From contig JBIIKZ010000017.1 of assembly GCA_044232905.1 (NCBI GenBank), positions 1-34,670 of the forward strand: DNA of 34,670 bases, in the 5' to 3' direction. This document shows, piece by piece, positions 24,798 to 33,487 of the stretch. How positions within the stretch are numbered: position 1 is the first letter of the stretch; the number at the start of each line of letters is the position of its first letter. The notes beneath the pieces are model-generated. The model did not search any database, had not been told where the DNA came from, and saw nothing but the letters and a program-made list of their open reading frames with translations. Position numbers and translations under genes: made by a program. This DNA is from CANHVK01 sp044232905. Lineage in GTDB: Bacteria; Bacteroidota; Bacteroidia; Flavobacteriales_D; Crocinitomicaceae.

Positions 24798-26670
24798 ATC
24801 TCCCTAAATAAATTAATAATACAGAAATATCACTAGGTGATACTCCACTAATACGTGATGCATGACCGATAGTAACAGGCCTAATAGCATTAAATTTTTC
24901 TCTAGCTTCTAATGAAATACTAGATAGTTGACTATAATCAACATCATCAGGAATGCTTAAATCGTCTAATTTACTCATCTTTAAAGCCATGTCTTGCTCT
25001 CGTTGGATATAGCCGTCATATTTCATTTGAACCTCAGTTTGAATTGAAATTTCATTATGAATAAGATCTAATTCCGAAATTAGATTCTTTATGTCTTGAT
25101 TCATGTTTGACACTAAATCTAAAGTAATATTAGGTCTTACAAGCAAAGTATTAGCTTTCACTTGTTGGGATAAAGGAGCACTATCTACAGATTCTAATAT
25201 AGGGTTTGCTAACTCAGGTTTGACACCTGTAGACTTAAGCACATCTTTCAATTTGGTAACACCTTCGTTTTTTAATTCAACACGTCTTAATGCAACGTCA
25301 TCCGCTAAGCCTATAGCATGTCCTAGGGGAGTTAGACGAATATCAGCATTATCTTGACGTAATAAGATTCGATATTCTGCACGACTTGTAAACATACGAT
25401 AAGGTTCTTTAGTACCTTTAGTGATAAGATCATCAATTAAAACACCAATGTAGGCATCTGAACGTGATAGAATAAAAGAATCTTTATTCTGAACTTTTCG
25501 AGAAGCATTTATACCAGCCATTAAACCTTGACAAGCCGCCTCTTCATATCCAGTAGTACCATTAATTTGCCCAGCAAAATATAAACCTTCTACAAGTTTA
25601 GTTTCCAAAGTATGTTTAAGTTGTGTAGGAGGGAAGTAATCATACTCAATAGCATAACCAGGACGGAACATTTTAACATTTTCAAATCCAGGAATCGTTT
25701 TTAAAGCAGCTAATTGAATTTCTTCCGGTAATGAAGTACTAAATCCATTAAGATAGATTTCAACCGTATTCCAACCTTCAGGTTCAATAAATAACTGGTG
25801 ACGATCACGATCAGCAAAACGATTAATTTTATCTTCAATACTAGGACAATAACGTGGCCCTGTACTCTTAATGGAACCATTAAACATTGGTGAACGATCA
25901 AAACCAGTACGCAACATTTCATGCGTATCTACATTCGTGTATGCAACATGACAAGCATGCTGTTTAAGTAAAGGCTTAGTAAAATCAGAATAACTAAATT
26001 TTGAAGGTAAAGAATCACCATCTTGTAATTCAAACTTCGAATAATCTAAGGAACGTCCATCTAAGCGGGGAGGGGTTCCAGTTTTCATTCTACCAGATAC
26101 GAAACCAATCTTGATTAAATCCTCGGTAATACCCGTTGAGGCGCTTTCGGCAACACGACCACCACCAAATTGTTTTTCACCAAGATGAATTAAACCATTT
26201 AAAAATGTACCGTTTGTCAAAACAACCGAATCTGCATAAATTGAAATACCTAAACCTGTACGAACACCAACAATCTTTCCTTTTTCCACAAGAAGACCAG
26301 TAGTCATATCTTGCCAAAAATCAACATTCGGATTTCGCTCTAACATCAAACGCCATTCTTCCGCAAAAAGCATGCGGTCGTTTTGTGTACGTGGAGACCA
26401 CATAGCAGGGCCTTTGGACATGTTTAACATACGAAACTGAATCGCACTTAGATCACTAACAATACCACTACCACCACCCAAAGCATCTATTTCTCGTACA
26501 ATTTGCCCTTTGGCAACCCCACCCATAGCAGGATTACAACTCATTTGTGCGATGGTATTCATATTCATTGTTATCAGCAAGACAGAAGAACCAAGTTTAC
26601 CAGCAGCATTAGCAGCTTCACAACCCGCATGACCACCACCAACTACAATGACATCATATTTTTTTAGCAT
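24796..26670 (-). CDS. mnmG: tRNA uridine-5-carboxymethylaminomethyl(34) synthesis protein MnmG (GidA)
   Basis: A 624-residue FAD- and NADH-dependent enzyme that, with MnmE, installs the cmnm5 group on U34 of tRNAs reading NNA/NNG codons. The Rossmann motif VVGGGHAGCEAANAAGKLG begins at residue 10. The conserved CNPAMGGVAKGQIVREIDALGG, GTFLNGLIHLG, TGTPPRLDGRS, GPRYCPSIEDKI and the IEYDYFPP block are all present, and the C-terminal helical domain ends with ASRISGVSPSDISVLLIYL, the MnmE-binding region. Length is standard. The ATG is at 26670. Two parS-like palindromes flank the gene, recalling its classical name and its usual place next to oriC. Confidence 0.97.
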   Translation of the reverse strand: MLKKYDVIVVGGGHAGCEAANAAGKLGSSVLLITMNMNTIAQMSCNPAMGGVAKGQIVREIDALGGGSGIVSDLSAIQFRMLNMSKGPAMWSPRTQNDRMLFAEEWRLMLERNPNVDFWQDMTTGLLVEKGKIVGVRTGLGISIYADSVVLTNGTFLNGLIHLGEKQFGGGRVAESASTGITEDLIKIGFVSGRMKTGTPPRLDGRSLDYSKFELQDGDSLPSKFSYSDFTKPLLKQHACHVAYTNVDTHEMLRTGFDRSPMFNGSIKSTGPRYCPSIEDKINRFADRDRHQLFIEPEGWNTVEIYLNGFSTSLPEEIQLAALKTIPGFENVKMFRPGYAIEYDYFPPTQLKHTLETKLVEGLYFAGQINGTTGYEEAACQGLMAGINASRKVQNKDSFILSRSDAYIGVLIDDLITKGTKEPYRMFTSRAEYRILLRQDNADIRLTPLGHAIGLADDVALRRVELKNEGVTKLKDVLKSTGVKPELANPILESVDSAPLSQQVKANTLLVRPNITLDLVSNMNQDIKNLISELDLIHNEISIQTEVQMKYDGYIQREQDMALKMSKLDDLSIPDDVDYSQLSSISLEAREKFNAIRPVTIGHASRISGVSPSDISVLLIYLGR

Positions 26671-26678
26671 TATAAAAA

Positions 26679-26694
26679 TGTTTCACGTGGAACA
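26679..26694. promoter_or_regulatory. parS site (16 of 16) between ybeY and mnmG
   Basis: Read on the minus strand, TGTTCCACGTGAAACA matches the ParB-binding consensus TGTTnCACGTGAAACA at every position. It fills more than half of the 29-base gap between the ybeY stop and the mnmG ATG. Confidence 0.82.
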
Positions 26695-26699
26695 AAAGA

Positions 26700-27119
26700 T
26701 TAAACAAAACCAATCAAACTTAAAGCTTGATTTTCTTTAGAACGCATTAATATTTCGTCCTCGTTAGTTTTGTCAAAATAACCACACAAATGTAAGAAAC
26801 CATGAATGATAACACGATGTAATTCATGCTCGAAAGAAACATTGAAATCAGAAGCATTTTCCTTAACACGATCAACACTTATGAAAAGATCCCCAGAAAC
26901 CGTGGGGAAGTCTGAATAATCGAACGTAATTATATCTGTATAATAATCATGCTTTAGATGTTCACGATTTACTTCTAACAAATAATCATCGGAACAGAAA
27001 ATAATTGTAATATCACCAAGCTCTTTATATTCTTGTGATGAAACCTTAGTATACCAGTCTAAAATCGAAGAATCTTCTAAAGAAAAGACGGTAACATCTT
27101 CAAAAACGACTTCAAGCAT
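26700..27119 (-). CDS. ybeY: Endoribonuclease YbeY (16S rRNA maturation)
   Basis: A 139-residue UPF0054 metalloprotein needed for 16S rRNA 3'-end maturation and ribosome quality control. The signature region is HRVIIHGFLHLCGYFDKTNEDE: two histidines in HxxxH are kept, but the third ligand position, usually His in HGxLHLxGYDH, is Asp here. I recall the same change in other Bacteroidota, so it is probably a lineage trait, not loss of function. The upstream DIITFDYSD block is conserved. I chose the ATG at 27119, one base after the TAG of the ATPase gene (TAGCATG); a TTG four codons earlier would overlap that gene. Confidence 0.92.
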   Translation of the reverse strand: MLEVVFEDVTVFSLEDSSILDWYTKVSSQEYKELGDITIIFCSDDYLLEVNREHLKHDYYTDIITFDYSDFPTVSGDLFISVDRVKENASDFNVSFEHELHRVIIHGFLHLCGYFDKTNEDEILMRSKENQALSLIGFV

Positions 27120-27120
27120 G

Positions 27121-27531
27121 CTATAAATCAAAAGAGATTACAGCAACCTTTCCACTTTCTTCAAAATCAAGGCAATCAGATAAATTTTGTATCAAAAAGA
27201 TACCACGACCATTTTCCTTCTCAATATTCTCTGGAGCAGTAGGATCAGGCAAATTCATGTAATCAAATCCAACCCCCTCATCAATCACGCGAAAAGTTAA
27301 AGAACCATCAGTTTGCACAACCTCAACAGTAACAGATTTATTTAGATTAAATGTGTTACCATGTATAATAGCATTATTTACGGCTTCTGTAACAGCAATT
27401 AAAACATTACCATACAAATCTTCATGAATATGCAAAACCGCACAAACCTTATCAATTAAAGATTCAACCAAAGAAACATTGGATAGATCAGAAGGTATGA
27501 CTAGTCTTTCGATTACAGTTGTATTGCTCAT
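27121..27531 (-). CDS. RsbW-like serine kinase / HATPase_c protein
   Basis: A 136-residue GHKL ATPase of the anti-sigma-factor type. Motifs: N-box EAVNNAIIHGN (about residues 49-59), G1 DEGVGFD (about 87-93) and GRGIFLIQNLSD (G2, about 108-119). There is no His phospho-acceptor domain. Proteins of this type bind sigma factors or phosphorylate STAS-domain antagonists, but neither partner is in the window. Its place between the DUF4175 gene and ybeY, with a one-base gap to ybeY, suggests co-transcription with translation genes. Confidence 0.88.
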   Translation of the reverse strand: MSNTTVIERLVIPSDLSNVSLVESLIDKVCAVLHIHEDLYGNVLIAVTEAVNNAIIHGNTFNLNKSVTVEVVQTDGSLTFRVIDEGVGFDYMNLPDPTAPENIEKENGRGIFLIQNLSDCLDFEESGKVAVISFDL

Positions 27532-27584
27532 TTTACTGGTTATTAATTGGATGTTCTAATGAATCGCCAAAAATTATAAAAATG

Positions 27585-30500
27585 TTATAAAACCTCGTTA
27601 AAATAACTACTTGCTTTGTCTTTGTAATACTTCCGATATTCAGGCTCCAAACATCGAAGTAGCTCAACTTGTTTTACTTTTTGTTGATTATACTGATTAA
27701 TCGATTTAAGGTTACCAGAATTGTAATTTTTTCCTGATTTTGATTCCCGTTTATCATCAAAACCTCTTTCTCTTAGGGATTCTTCACTTTCTAATAAGCG
27801 CGTTAAAATATCTTTTTGTCGTTTAATTAGGTCGGCATTTTTATTACGATTAACAAGGTCTTTTTCCTGTTGTTCAAGCGATTTAATTAAAGGATTTAAC
27901 TGATTACCATTTCCTTTACCATCTTTATTCATTTCCTTACGCAATTGTTCTAGTTTTTGGCGTAATTGCGATTGTTGCGCTGCCATACGTGCTAATTCTT
28001 TACCACCCATACCTTCTAATCCATTACCGGGTTTATCTCCTGGTTTTTTACCTCCTTCTTTTTGCCCTTTTTCAAGTTTGTCAAGCTGTTTTTTGAGTAT
28101 TTCTTTCATAGATTTTGCATCCATCCCTGATGCACCTTTAGAGCCAGGCTTTGGGTTTGGACAAGAGCCATTACCTTCCCCAGAACCCTTCATGTCTTGC
28201 TGCATTTGTTGTAAGGATTCATTCAACATTAAAGCTAGGTTATTAATACCTGTCATCGCGAATTGTAAGTTCGTTGAAATATCACGCTTTTGATGCTCAT
28301 CTAACGCTTCAATAGCTTGATCGAAGCTCGTTTTTATATCTCGTAACTCTTTATCGACAAAAGATGCGATTTTAGGTTGACGTTTAGCCAAGAATGATAA
28401 ACTATCCTCGACCATCTTCATTTCATCGATCAATGTGCGCTGAAGACGTCCTAATTTGCGATAATAAGGGTCTGTAAGCGACACTTTGTCAAATTCAAGT
28501 AAAACATCCTCTTGGCGGAAAGAAATAGACATTAAATTCTCTAATAAAGCACGTGTTTTATTCATGTCTTCACCTTGATCCTCTTTATTAGAAGCCTCTT
28601 GCTTTTTATCTAATTCTTTAGCAAGTTTTTGCATTTGATTAGACGCTTTTTGTTGATTCGACGCAGCTTTCTTTTCACTTCCTTTAGCTAGATTATCTTT
28701 TGCATCTTTTAATTCATCCGAAATAGACTTTTTCTCTTCTTCATTATCACCTAATTTCATAGGATCTGAAAGTGATTCGTTCAGTTTTTCCATCTCCTTC
28801 ATATCTTCCTTCAACTGATCAAACTTCTTATTGATTTCTTCTTGTTTTTCAGCAGCTTTTTTATCTGAAATGTTTTCTTCTTGAACCTTATCTTTCAATT
28901 TGTCTTGATCCTCGGCTAAGGATTTTAATTCTTTCTCAATATCATCGATTTTTTCATTCAATTGCATCTTTTTAAGCATTTCTATACTTCGATCCAACTG
29001 TTTTTGCATATCTTCCGATTTAGACTCTAACTTGTCCATTTTTTTATCCAACTGTTCTTTATCGTCGGTTTTTAATAACTCTTCTAACTTATTAAGCAAT
29101 TCTTTTAACTCATCATCCATGACTTTATCTAATAAATCCTGAATAAGCTCTTGTTTTTCAAGTAATTCTTTGTCTAATTCTGAAAGTTGGTTTTTCTCCT
29201 CTAAACTTTCTTGTAATTGTTGTTGGGTCGACTGTAAATCGTTCTCAATTGCTTTTTGCTGGGCTTTTAACTGTTGTACTTGATTCAGTTTGTTCCATTC
29301 CGATGATTTTTCATTCATTAAGTCTTTTTTCAAACGATCCACATCTTTTTCAAACTTTTTAGCTTTATCAAACAATTTGGATAAATTTTCGCGCACATTT
29401 TCTTGCTTTTGATCACGAATTTCATTCAATGCAGAAAGGGAGGGCAGTTTATAGTTGAAAACTTCGGATTTAGACGTTTTGGAGCCATTTACACCATCGT
29501 TATCTGAAACTTCGAAATAGTATTCAATACGGTCGTTTAAACTCAAATTTTCACGTCTAAAATCCACTGCATGTGAAAATTGCATTTCAGTACCAGCTGG
29601 ATTAAAGACATCCACTTTTTTAGTAATCGGTTTACCTTCTATAGAAAAGATAGTGTATACAAATTGTAACCTACGTAAACCATAATCATCTGATATTAAA
29701 CCATCAAAATAACGAATAGCATTCGAAATAGAATCTTTTTGTTCTTGTACTTGAATCGAAGGATGTGCATCCTTTATTACTTGAATCGCGTAAAATAAAG
29801 AATCTAGTTTTACTAAACGTGGATTTTTCAGCAAAACAGTAAGTCTTTTGGAACTTACAAAACGTTTAGAAACTTGAAAATCTGTTTCTTTAAAAAAATC
29901 GCGATCATCCTTCCAATCCATCGTTATTAACTCGGTATTTTTGGACTTCACTTTCCAGGTAACAACCGTCCCTTCTGGAATCTCTAAATCACCCGCATTT
30001 TGAACCAAAACATCTTTTTTTCCAATGTAGGACGGATAGTGTAAAAAAGCATCAAATGTACCAATAGCAGATTTGGGAAGCATTTCGATATGGTAAGCAT
30101 CACTTGTAAAACCATTTGCTTCAAAATGGAAGTCAATACCTTTAGAAACACGTGGAATAATATAGGAATTTAAGATTCTAGAAGACTTGTGCATCAAGTA
30201 TTTACCTGTTGAGCTCACCAAATATACTTTTTCGGGAAGAACTTCACCAATGGTTTTAACTTCAATAGAAACATCTTCTCCTTCGGCAACCTGGGTTTTT
30301 AAATTCGTTGGGATAAAATCAAAAGGGGCTTCCATTTTAAACTCTTGGGAATAATTAACCACTCGCTTACTTCCTTGTGTAATGATACTAGGAGAAAATA
30401 TAGCAATAGCTATAAACACAGCAAATACAGGTCCTAGATACTTAAAATACACCAAATTCTTTTTAAGATCTATCCCATTCACAAAAGGAATCGCTGAAAT

Positions 30501-30914
30501 CGTTTGTGAACGTTGTGCAATACTCGCTTTAATCAATTCATAATTTCCACCTGCAATTGCTAAAGTATCATGTAACTGAATGGTATTCAACAAACGATCT
30601 GAGATTTGTGGGAAAAAATCACCAATAATTACAGCTGCTTGCTTACGTGAAACACGTTTACCAAAAGAAAATAACTTAAATAAAGGAATTAATAAATAAG
30701 TGTACGTAATAAACGCATTTACAATAATAAATGTAAAAAATAATGTAGCTCTAATCAAGGAATTAAATCGCCCAAAATATTCAAGGACTGTTACTAATAA
30801 AAACGAGATTAATAGCACAAAAAACGCTAAAAACAAACCTTTTAAAAGCTGGTTTTTGTAGTATTTACGGATGAAAGCATCTATTTGGTTTAGTAATAAT
30901 TCGTAAGAATTCAT
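27585..30914 (-). CDS. DUF4175 family membrane-anchored coiled-coil protein
   Basis: An 1109-residue protein of the Bacteroidota DUF4175 family. Two membrane helices (about residues 23-47 and 53-78) and a third near 150-172 anchor the N-terminus. Residues about 180-480 form a predicted beta-rich extracytoplasmic region, residues about 490-770 a long Lys/Glu/Gln/Leu-rich coiled coil, and a second helical part (780-910) precedes a Gly/Lys-rich low-complexity stretch (about 915-1000). Function is unknown; size and topology suggest an envelope scaffold or gliding-related role, without proof. It is the first gene of the unit ending in mnmG and the methyltransferase. The ATG is at 30914. The upstream gap has no clear promoter. 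Confidence 0.85.
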   Translation of the reverse strand: MNSYELLLNQIDAFIRKYYKNQLLKGLFLAFFVLLISFLLVTVLEYFGRFNSLIRATLFFTFIIVNAFITYTYLLIPLFKLFSFGKRVSRKQAAVIIGDFFPQISDRLLNTIQLHDTLAIAGGNYELIKASIAQRSQTISAIPFVNGIDLKKNLVYFKYLGPVFAVFIAIAIFSPSIITQGSKRVVNYSQEFKMEAPFDFIPTNLKTQVAEGEDVSIEVKTIGEVLPEKVYLVSSTGKYLMHKSSRILNSYIIPRVSKGIDFHFEANGFTSDAYHIEMLPKSAIGTFDAFLHYPSYIGKKDVLVQNAGDLEIPEGTVVTWKVKSKNTELITMDWKDDRDFFKETDFQVSKRFVSSKRLTVLLKNPRLVKLDSLFYAIQVIKDAHPSIQVQEQKDSISNAIRYFDGLISDDYGLRRLQFVYTIFSIEGKPITKKVDVFNPAGTEMQFSHAVDFRRENLSLNDRIEYYFEVSDNDGVNGSKTSKSEVFNYKLPSLSALNEIRDQKQENVRENLSKLFDKAKKFEKDVDRLKKDLMNEKSSEWNKLNQVQQLKAQQKAIENDLQSTQQQLQESLEEKNQLSELDKELLEKQELIQDLLDKVMDDELKELLNKLEELLKTDDKEQLDKKMDKLESKSEDMQKQLDRSIEMLKKMQLNEKIDDIEKELKSLAEDQDKLKDKVQEENISDKKAAEKQEEINKKFDQLKEDMKEMEKLNESLSDPMKLGDNEEEKKSISDELKDAKDNLAKGSEKKAASNQQKASNQMQKLAKELDKKQEASNKEDQGEDMNKTRALLENLMSISFRQEDVLLEFDKVSLTDPYYRKLGRLQRTLIDEMKMVEDSLSFLAKRQPKIASFVDKELRDIKTSFDQAIEALDEHQKRDISTNLQFAMTGINNLALMLNESLQQMQQDMKGSGEGNGSCPNPKPGSKGASGMDAKSMKEILKKQLDKLEKGQKEGGKKPGDKPGNGLEGMGGKELARMAAQQSQLRQKLEQLRKEMNKDGKGNGNQLNPLIKSLEQQEKDLVNRNKNADLIKRQKDILTRLLESEESLRERGFDDKRESKSGKNYNSGNLKSINQYNQQKVKQVELLRCLEPEYRKYYKDKASSYFNEVL

Positions 30915-31041
30915 AGTAAAAATGTGAACAATGCACTAAGATATAAAAAAGTGACGAGTGACGAGTGACCCATCGAGAACCTCAAGGTATATTTAGTAAC
31001 GGATGAGCGAAATTTACCATAAAGAAAATTGAAAGATCAGA

Positions 31042-31076
31042 CTTCCCTCCTTGAGGAGGGATTGAGGGAGGTGAAT
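31042..31076 (-). repeat. Dispersed palindromic repeat, copy D
   Basis: On the minus strand it reads TTCACCTCCCTCAA then TCCCTCCTCAAGGAGGGAAG, the same sequence as arms A, B and C apart from the three bases after CCTCCCT. It is a single arm in the gltX upstream region. Confidence 0.75.
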
Positions 31077-31220
31077 TAAAATAATATATAGAAAAATAAT
31101 TGTCACCCTCTTCATTCTCTTTCGCTACTGCTTAATCTTCGAAATTATACTTTCTGTTCTCAAGGGAGGAAGGACAAAACATCCAAAATTTACTAACTTC
31201 TCTTAATGGTTAAAAAAAAT

Positions 31221-31228
31221 TATCTTTG
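31221..31228 (+). promoter_or_regulatory. Bacteroidota-type -7 element for gltX
   Basis: TATCTTTG matches TAnnTTTG and ends 15 bases before the ATG. It overlaps a TTG (31226) that would otherwise look like an earlier start codon, which argues for the ATG at 31244. Confidence 0.55.
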
Positions 31229-31243
31229 TCAAAAATTAGAAAA

Positions 31244-32755
31244 ATGTCAGAAAAACCAGTTCGCGTAAGATTTGCACCGTCTCCAACAGGACCATTACAC
31301 ATGGGTGGAGTTCGTACTGCTTTATATAATTATTTGTTCGCTAAAAAGAACAATGGAACATTCATTCTTCGTGTGGAAGATACCGACCAAACTCGTTTTG
31401 TTGAAGGAGCACAAGACTACATTATGGATGCTTTAAACTGGTGTGGAATAAATCCTACTGAAGGACCAGGAATTGGAGGTAATTATGGACCATATGTTCA
31501 ATCCGAACGTAAAGCAATGTATCGTCCATATGCAGAAGAGTTGGTTGCAAACGATAAAGCATATTATGCATTTGATACTCCAGAAGAGTTGGATAAAGTG
31601 CGTGAGCAAGCGAAAGAAATGGGTATGCCGAACTGGCAATATAATAGTGTAACAAGAGCATCTTTAAAGAACTCGTTAACACTTCCTGCAGATGAAGTTA
31701 AACGTAGATTAGAGGCAGGTGACCAATATGTGATTCGTATGAAAATGCCACGTAATCACGATGTGCGATTTGAAGATATTATCCGCGGGTGGGTATTGGT
31801 AAATACAAACAATTTGGACGATAAAGTTTTGTTCAAAAGTGATGGTATGCCAACCTACCATTTAGCAAATATTGTGGATGATCATTTGATGGAAATTAGC
31901 CATGTGATTCGTGGAGAAGAGTGGTTACCATCTGCTCCTTTACATGTATTATTATACGAAGCATTTGGATGGGATTGTCCAAAATTTGCACACCTACCTT
32001 TATTACTTCGTCCGGATGGAAACGGTAAATTATCGAAGCGTGATGGTGACCGTTTAGGCTTTCCGGTGTTCCCTACAAACTGGACAACATCCGAAGGAGA
32101 ATTGTATTCTGGGTACCGTGAAAAAGGATATTTACCAGAAGCATTTATTAACATGTTAGCTTTCCTTGGTTGGAACCCAGGAACACACCAAGAGTTGTTT
32201 TCATTGACTGAATTAGAGGACGCTTTTAGCTTAGAACGCGTAGGTAAAGCAGGAGCAAAATTCGACGCAGAAAAGACAAAATGGTTTCAACAACAACATT
32301 TGAAAAATACTTCCAATACACGTTTAGCAGATATAATTTCGCAAAATTCAACTGAAAAATACGATTTAAACACATTAATAGCTATTTGCGGTTTAATGAA
32401 AGAACGTGCTACTTTCCCAGATGACATCTTAAAAGAAGGAGCTTATTTATTAGCGCGTCCAACCGAATTTGATACTCAAACGGTAAGTAAAAAATGGAAT
32501 GAAAATGCTCCTGCATTAATGAACGAATGGACGGGGTTATTAGAAAATATTTCAATATTTGATGCACCAACCATCGAAGCAACATTCAAAGCTTTTTTGA
32601 CAAAAAAGAACTTAGGAATTGGTGCAGTTCTTCCACTTTTTAGATTGTTATTAACAGGTGTTGGAATGGGACCAAGTATGTTTGAGATTACATCATTTTT
32701 AGGAAAAGAAGAAGTAGTGGAGAGAATGAAAGTTGGGATGGAATTATTGAGTTAA
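31244..32755 (+). CDS. gltX: Glutamyl-tRNA synthetase
   Basis: A 503-residue class I aminoacyl-tRNA synthetase that charges tRNA-Glu. The HIGH-type motif is FAPSPTGPLHMGGVRTALYNYLF near residues 9-31, the KMSKS-type motif is GNGKLSKRDGDR near 262, and RVEDTDQTRF and HVIRGEEWLPSAPLH are also diagnostic. The anticodon-binding helical domain fills the last 150 residues. The ATG at 31244 is preferred over the TTG at 31226, which lies in the promoter. The stop codon is part of a tandem GTTAAGAGTGACG repeat. Confidence 0.96.
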   Translation: MSEKPVRVRFAPSPTGPLHMGGVRTALYNYLFAKKNNGTFILRVEDTDQTRFVEGAQDYIMDALNWCGINPTEGPGIGGNYGPYVQSERKAMYRPYAEELVANDKAYYAFDTPEELDKVREQAKEMGMPNWQYNSVTRASLKNSLTLPADEVKRRLEAGDQYVIRMKMPRNHDVRFEDIIRGWVLVNTNNLDDKVLFKSDGMPTYHLANIVDDHLMEISHVIRGEEWLPSAPLHVLLYEAFGWDCPKFAHLPLLLRPDGNGKLSKRDGDRLGFPVFPTNWTTSEGELYSGYREKGYLPEAFINMLAFLGWNPGTHQELFSLTELEDAFSLERVGKAGAKFDAEKTKWFQQQHLKNTSNTRLADIISQNSTEKYDLNTLIAICGLMKERATFPDDILKEGAYLLARPTEFDTQTVSKKWNENAPALMNEWTGLLENISIFDAPTIEATFKAFLTKKNLGIGAVLPLFRLLLTGVGMGPSMFEITSFLGKEEVVERMKVGMELLS

Positions 32756-32777
32756 GAGTGACGTGTTAAGAGTGACG
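32751..32777 (+). repeat. Tandem 13-mer at the gltX stop
   Basis: GTTAAGAGTGACG occurs at 32751-32763 and again at 32765-32777. The first copy contains the gltX stop codon. The AGTGACG core is shared with the tandem repeat at 30951-30969 on the other side of gltX. Confidence 0.7.
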
Positions 32778-32812
32778 ATTTTTTAAATTCATAACAAAAT
32801 ATAAGAAGAAAG

Positions 32813-32847
32813 ACTTAAAATAAAGATTCAAATTTTAAGTTTTTCTT
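32813..32847 (+). terminator. Weak AT-rich terminator after gltX
   Basis: ACTTAAAAT (32813-32821) pairs with ATTTTAAGT (32832-32840), loop of 10 bases, followed by TTTTCTTG and further T-runs. The stem is almost all A-T, so it is only a candidate. Confidence 0.45.
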
Positions 32848-32969
32848 GTTTCTTTTTTTTAAAATCAAACTGAAATTATCATTATAAAAAGTAAAATTTA
32901 GAGAGAAAATTTGAAAAAAAAATTCAAAAAAATCTTTCCTCTTTTGTCTAATCTTTCATCTATAAAAAT

Positions 32970-33323
32970 ATGAAACACACAATAGAAGTAAACGGAATTA
33001 AAATCTATGCCTTTCATGGATGTCTTCCTGAAGAAACAAAAATTGGTGGTCACTACTTAGTGGATGTGCATATGGTTACCAATTTTCAAAAAGCAGCTGA
33101 AGAAGATTCGTTAGTAGATACGATTGATTATGTAGATGTGAATCGTATTGTAAATGAAGAAATGGCAACACCTAGTAAATTAATAGAACATGTAGGTCAA
33201 CGTATTTTGGTTCGCATGGAAAAAGAATTAAAAAACTTGGATGGAGTGCGTATCAAAATCACCAAAATTTGTCCACCGATAAACGGCGATGTGGAGAATG
33301 TTGCTATTATAATTGAGCGATAA
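32970..33323 (+). CDS. folB: Dihydroneopterin aldolase
   Basis: A 117-residue enzyme of folate synthesis that cleaves dihydroneopterin to 6-hydroxymethyl-dihydropterin and glycolaldehyde. Typical parts are IKIYAFHGCLPEETKIGGHYLVDV at the N-terminus, DTIDYVDVNRIVNEEM, SKLIEHVGQRILVRM with the pterin-binding Glu, and VRIKITKICPPI near the C-terminus with the catalytic Lys. Length is usual. The preceding 214 bases contain only the gltX repeat, the weak terminator and AT-rich sequence. Confidence 0.94.
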   Translation: MKHTIEVNGIKIYAFHGCLPEETKIGGHYLVDVHMVTNFQKAAEEDSLVDTIDYVDVNRIVNEEMATPSKLIEHVGQRILVRMEKELKNLDGVRIKITKICPPINGDVENVAIIIER

Positions 33324-33386
33324 CCCTTCGACAGGCTCAATCTAAATTTCAAATTGCAGATTACAAATTGACAAATTATAGATTGA
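33324..33386. repeat. REP-like sequence after folB
   Basis: CCCTTCGACAGGCTCA (33324-33339) begins directly after the folB stop. TCAATCTA (33337-33344) and TAGATTGA (33379-33386) form an inverted pair around an AT-rich run with repeated CAAATT words. The CTTCGACAGGCTCA word resembles REP-type sequences I recall from many genomes. Confidence 0.4.
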
Positions 33387-33445
33387 ATTTTGAAGAATTG
33401 AAAATGAACATTCGGATAAATCAGGTTAATAAATAATAATACCAT

Positions 33446-33475
33446 TTGCAACAAAGAAAAATCTTATTAACTTTG
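33446..33475 (+). promoter_or_regulatory. Complete -33/-7 promoter for tRNA-Cys
   Basis: TTG (33446-33448), a 19-base spacer and TAACTTTG (33468-33475) match the Bacteroidota promoter exactly. The -7 box ends 12 bases before the tRNA 5' end, so the 5' leader is very short. Confidence 0.75.
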
Positions 33476-33487
33476 TAACTCGAAAAT

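Larger units (their letters stand above)
30915..31243. other. Intergenic region with tandem and palindromic repeats
   Basis: This 329-base gap between divergent DUF4175 and gltX has no gene I can support. It holds a tandem GTGACGA repeat (30951-30969), copy D of the dispersed palindrome (31042-31076), and the gltX -7 element. The remainder is AT-rich and unremarkable. Confidence 0.7.

Noticed and set aside
26700..27131. TTG start for ybeY at 27131
   Set aside because: It overlaps the ATPase stop region; the ATG at 27119, directly after TAG, fits better.
30951..30969. CRISPR-like short repeats
   Set aside because: A contiguous 7-base tandem without spacers; no cas genes.
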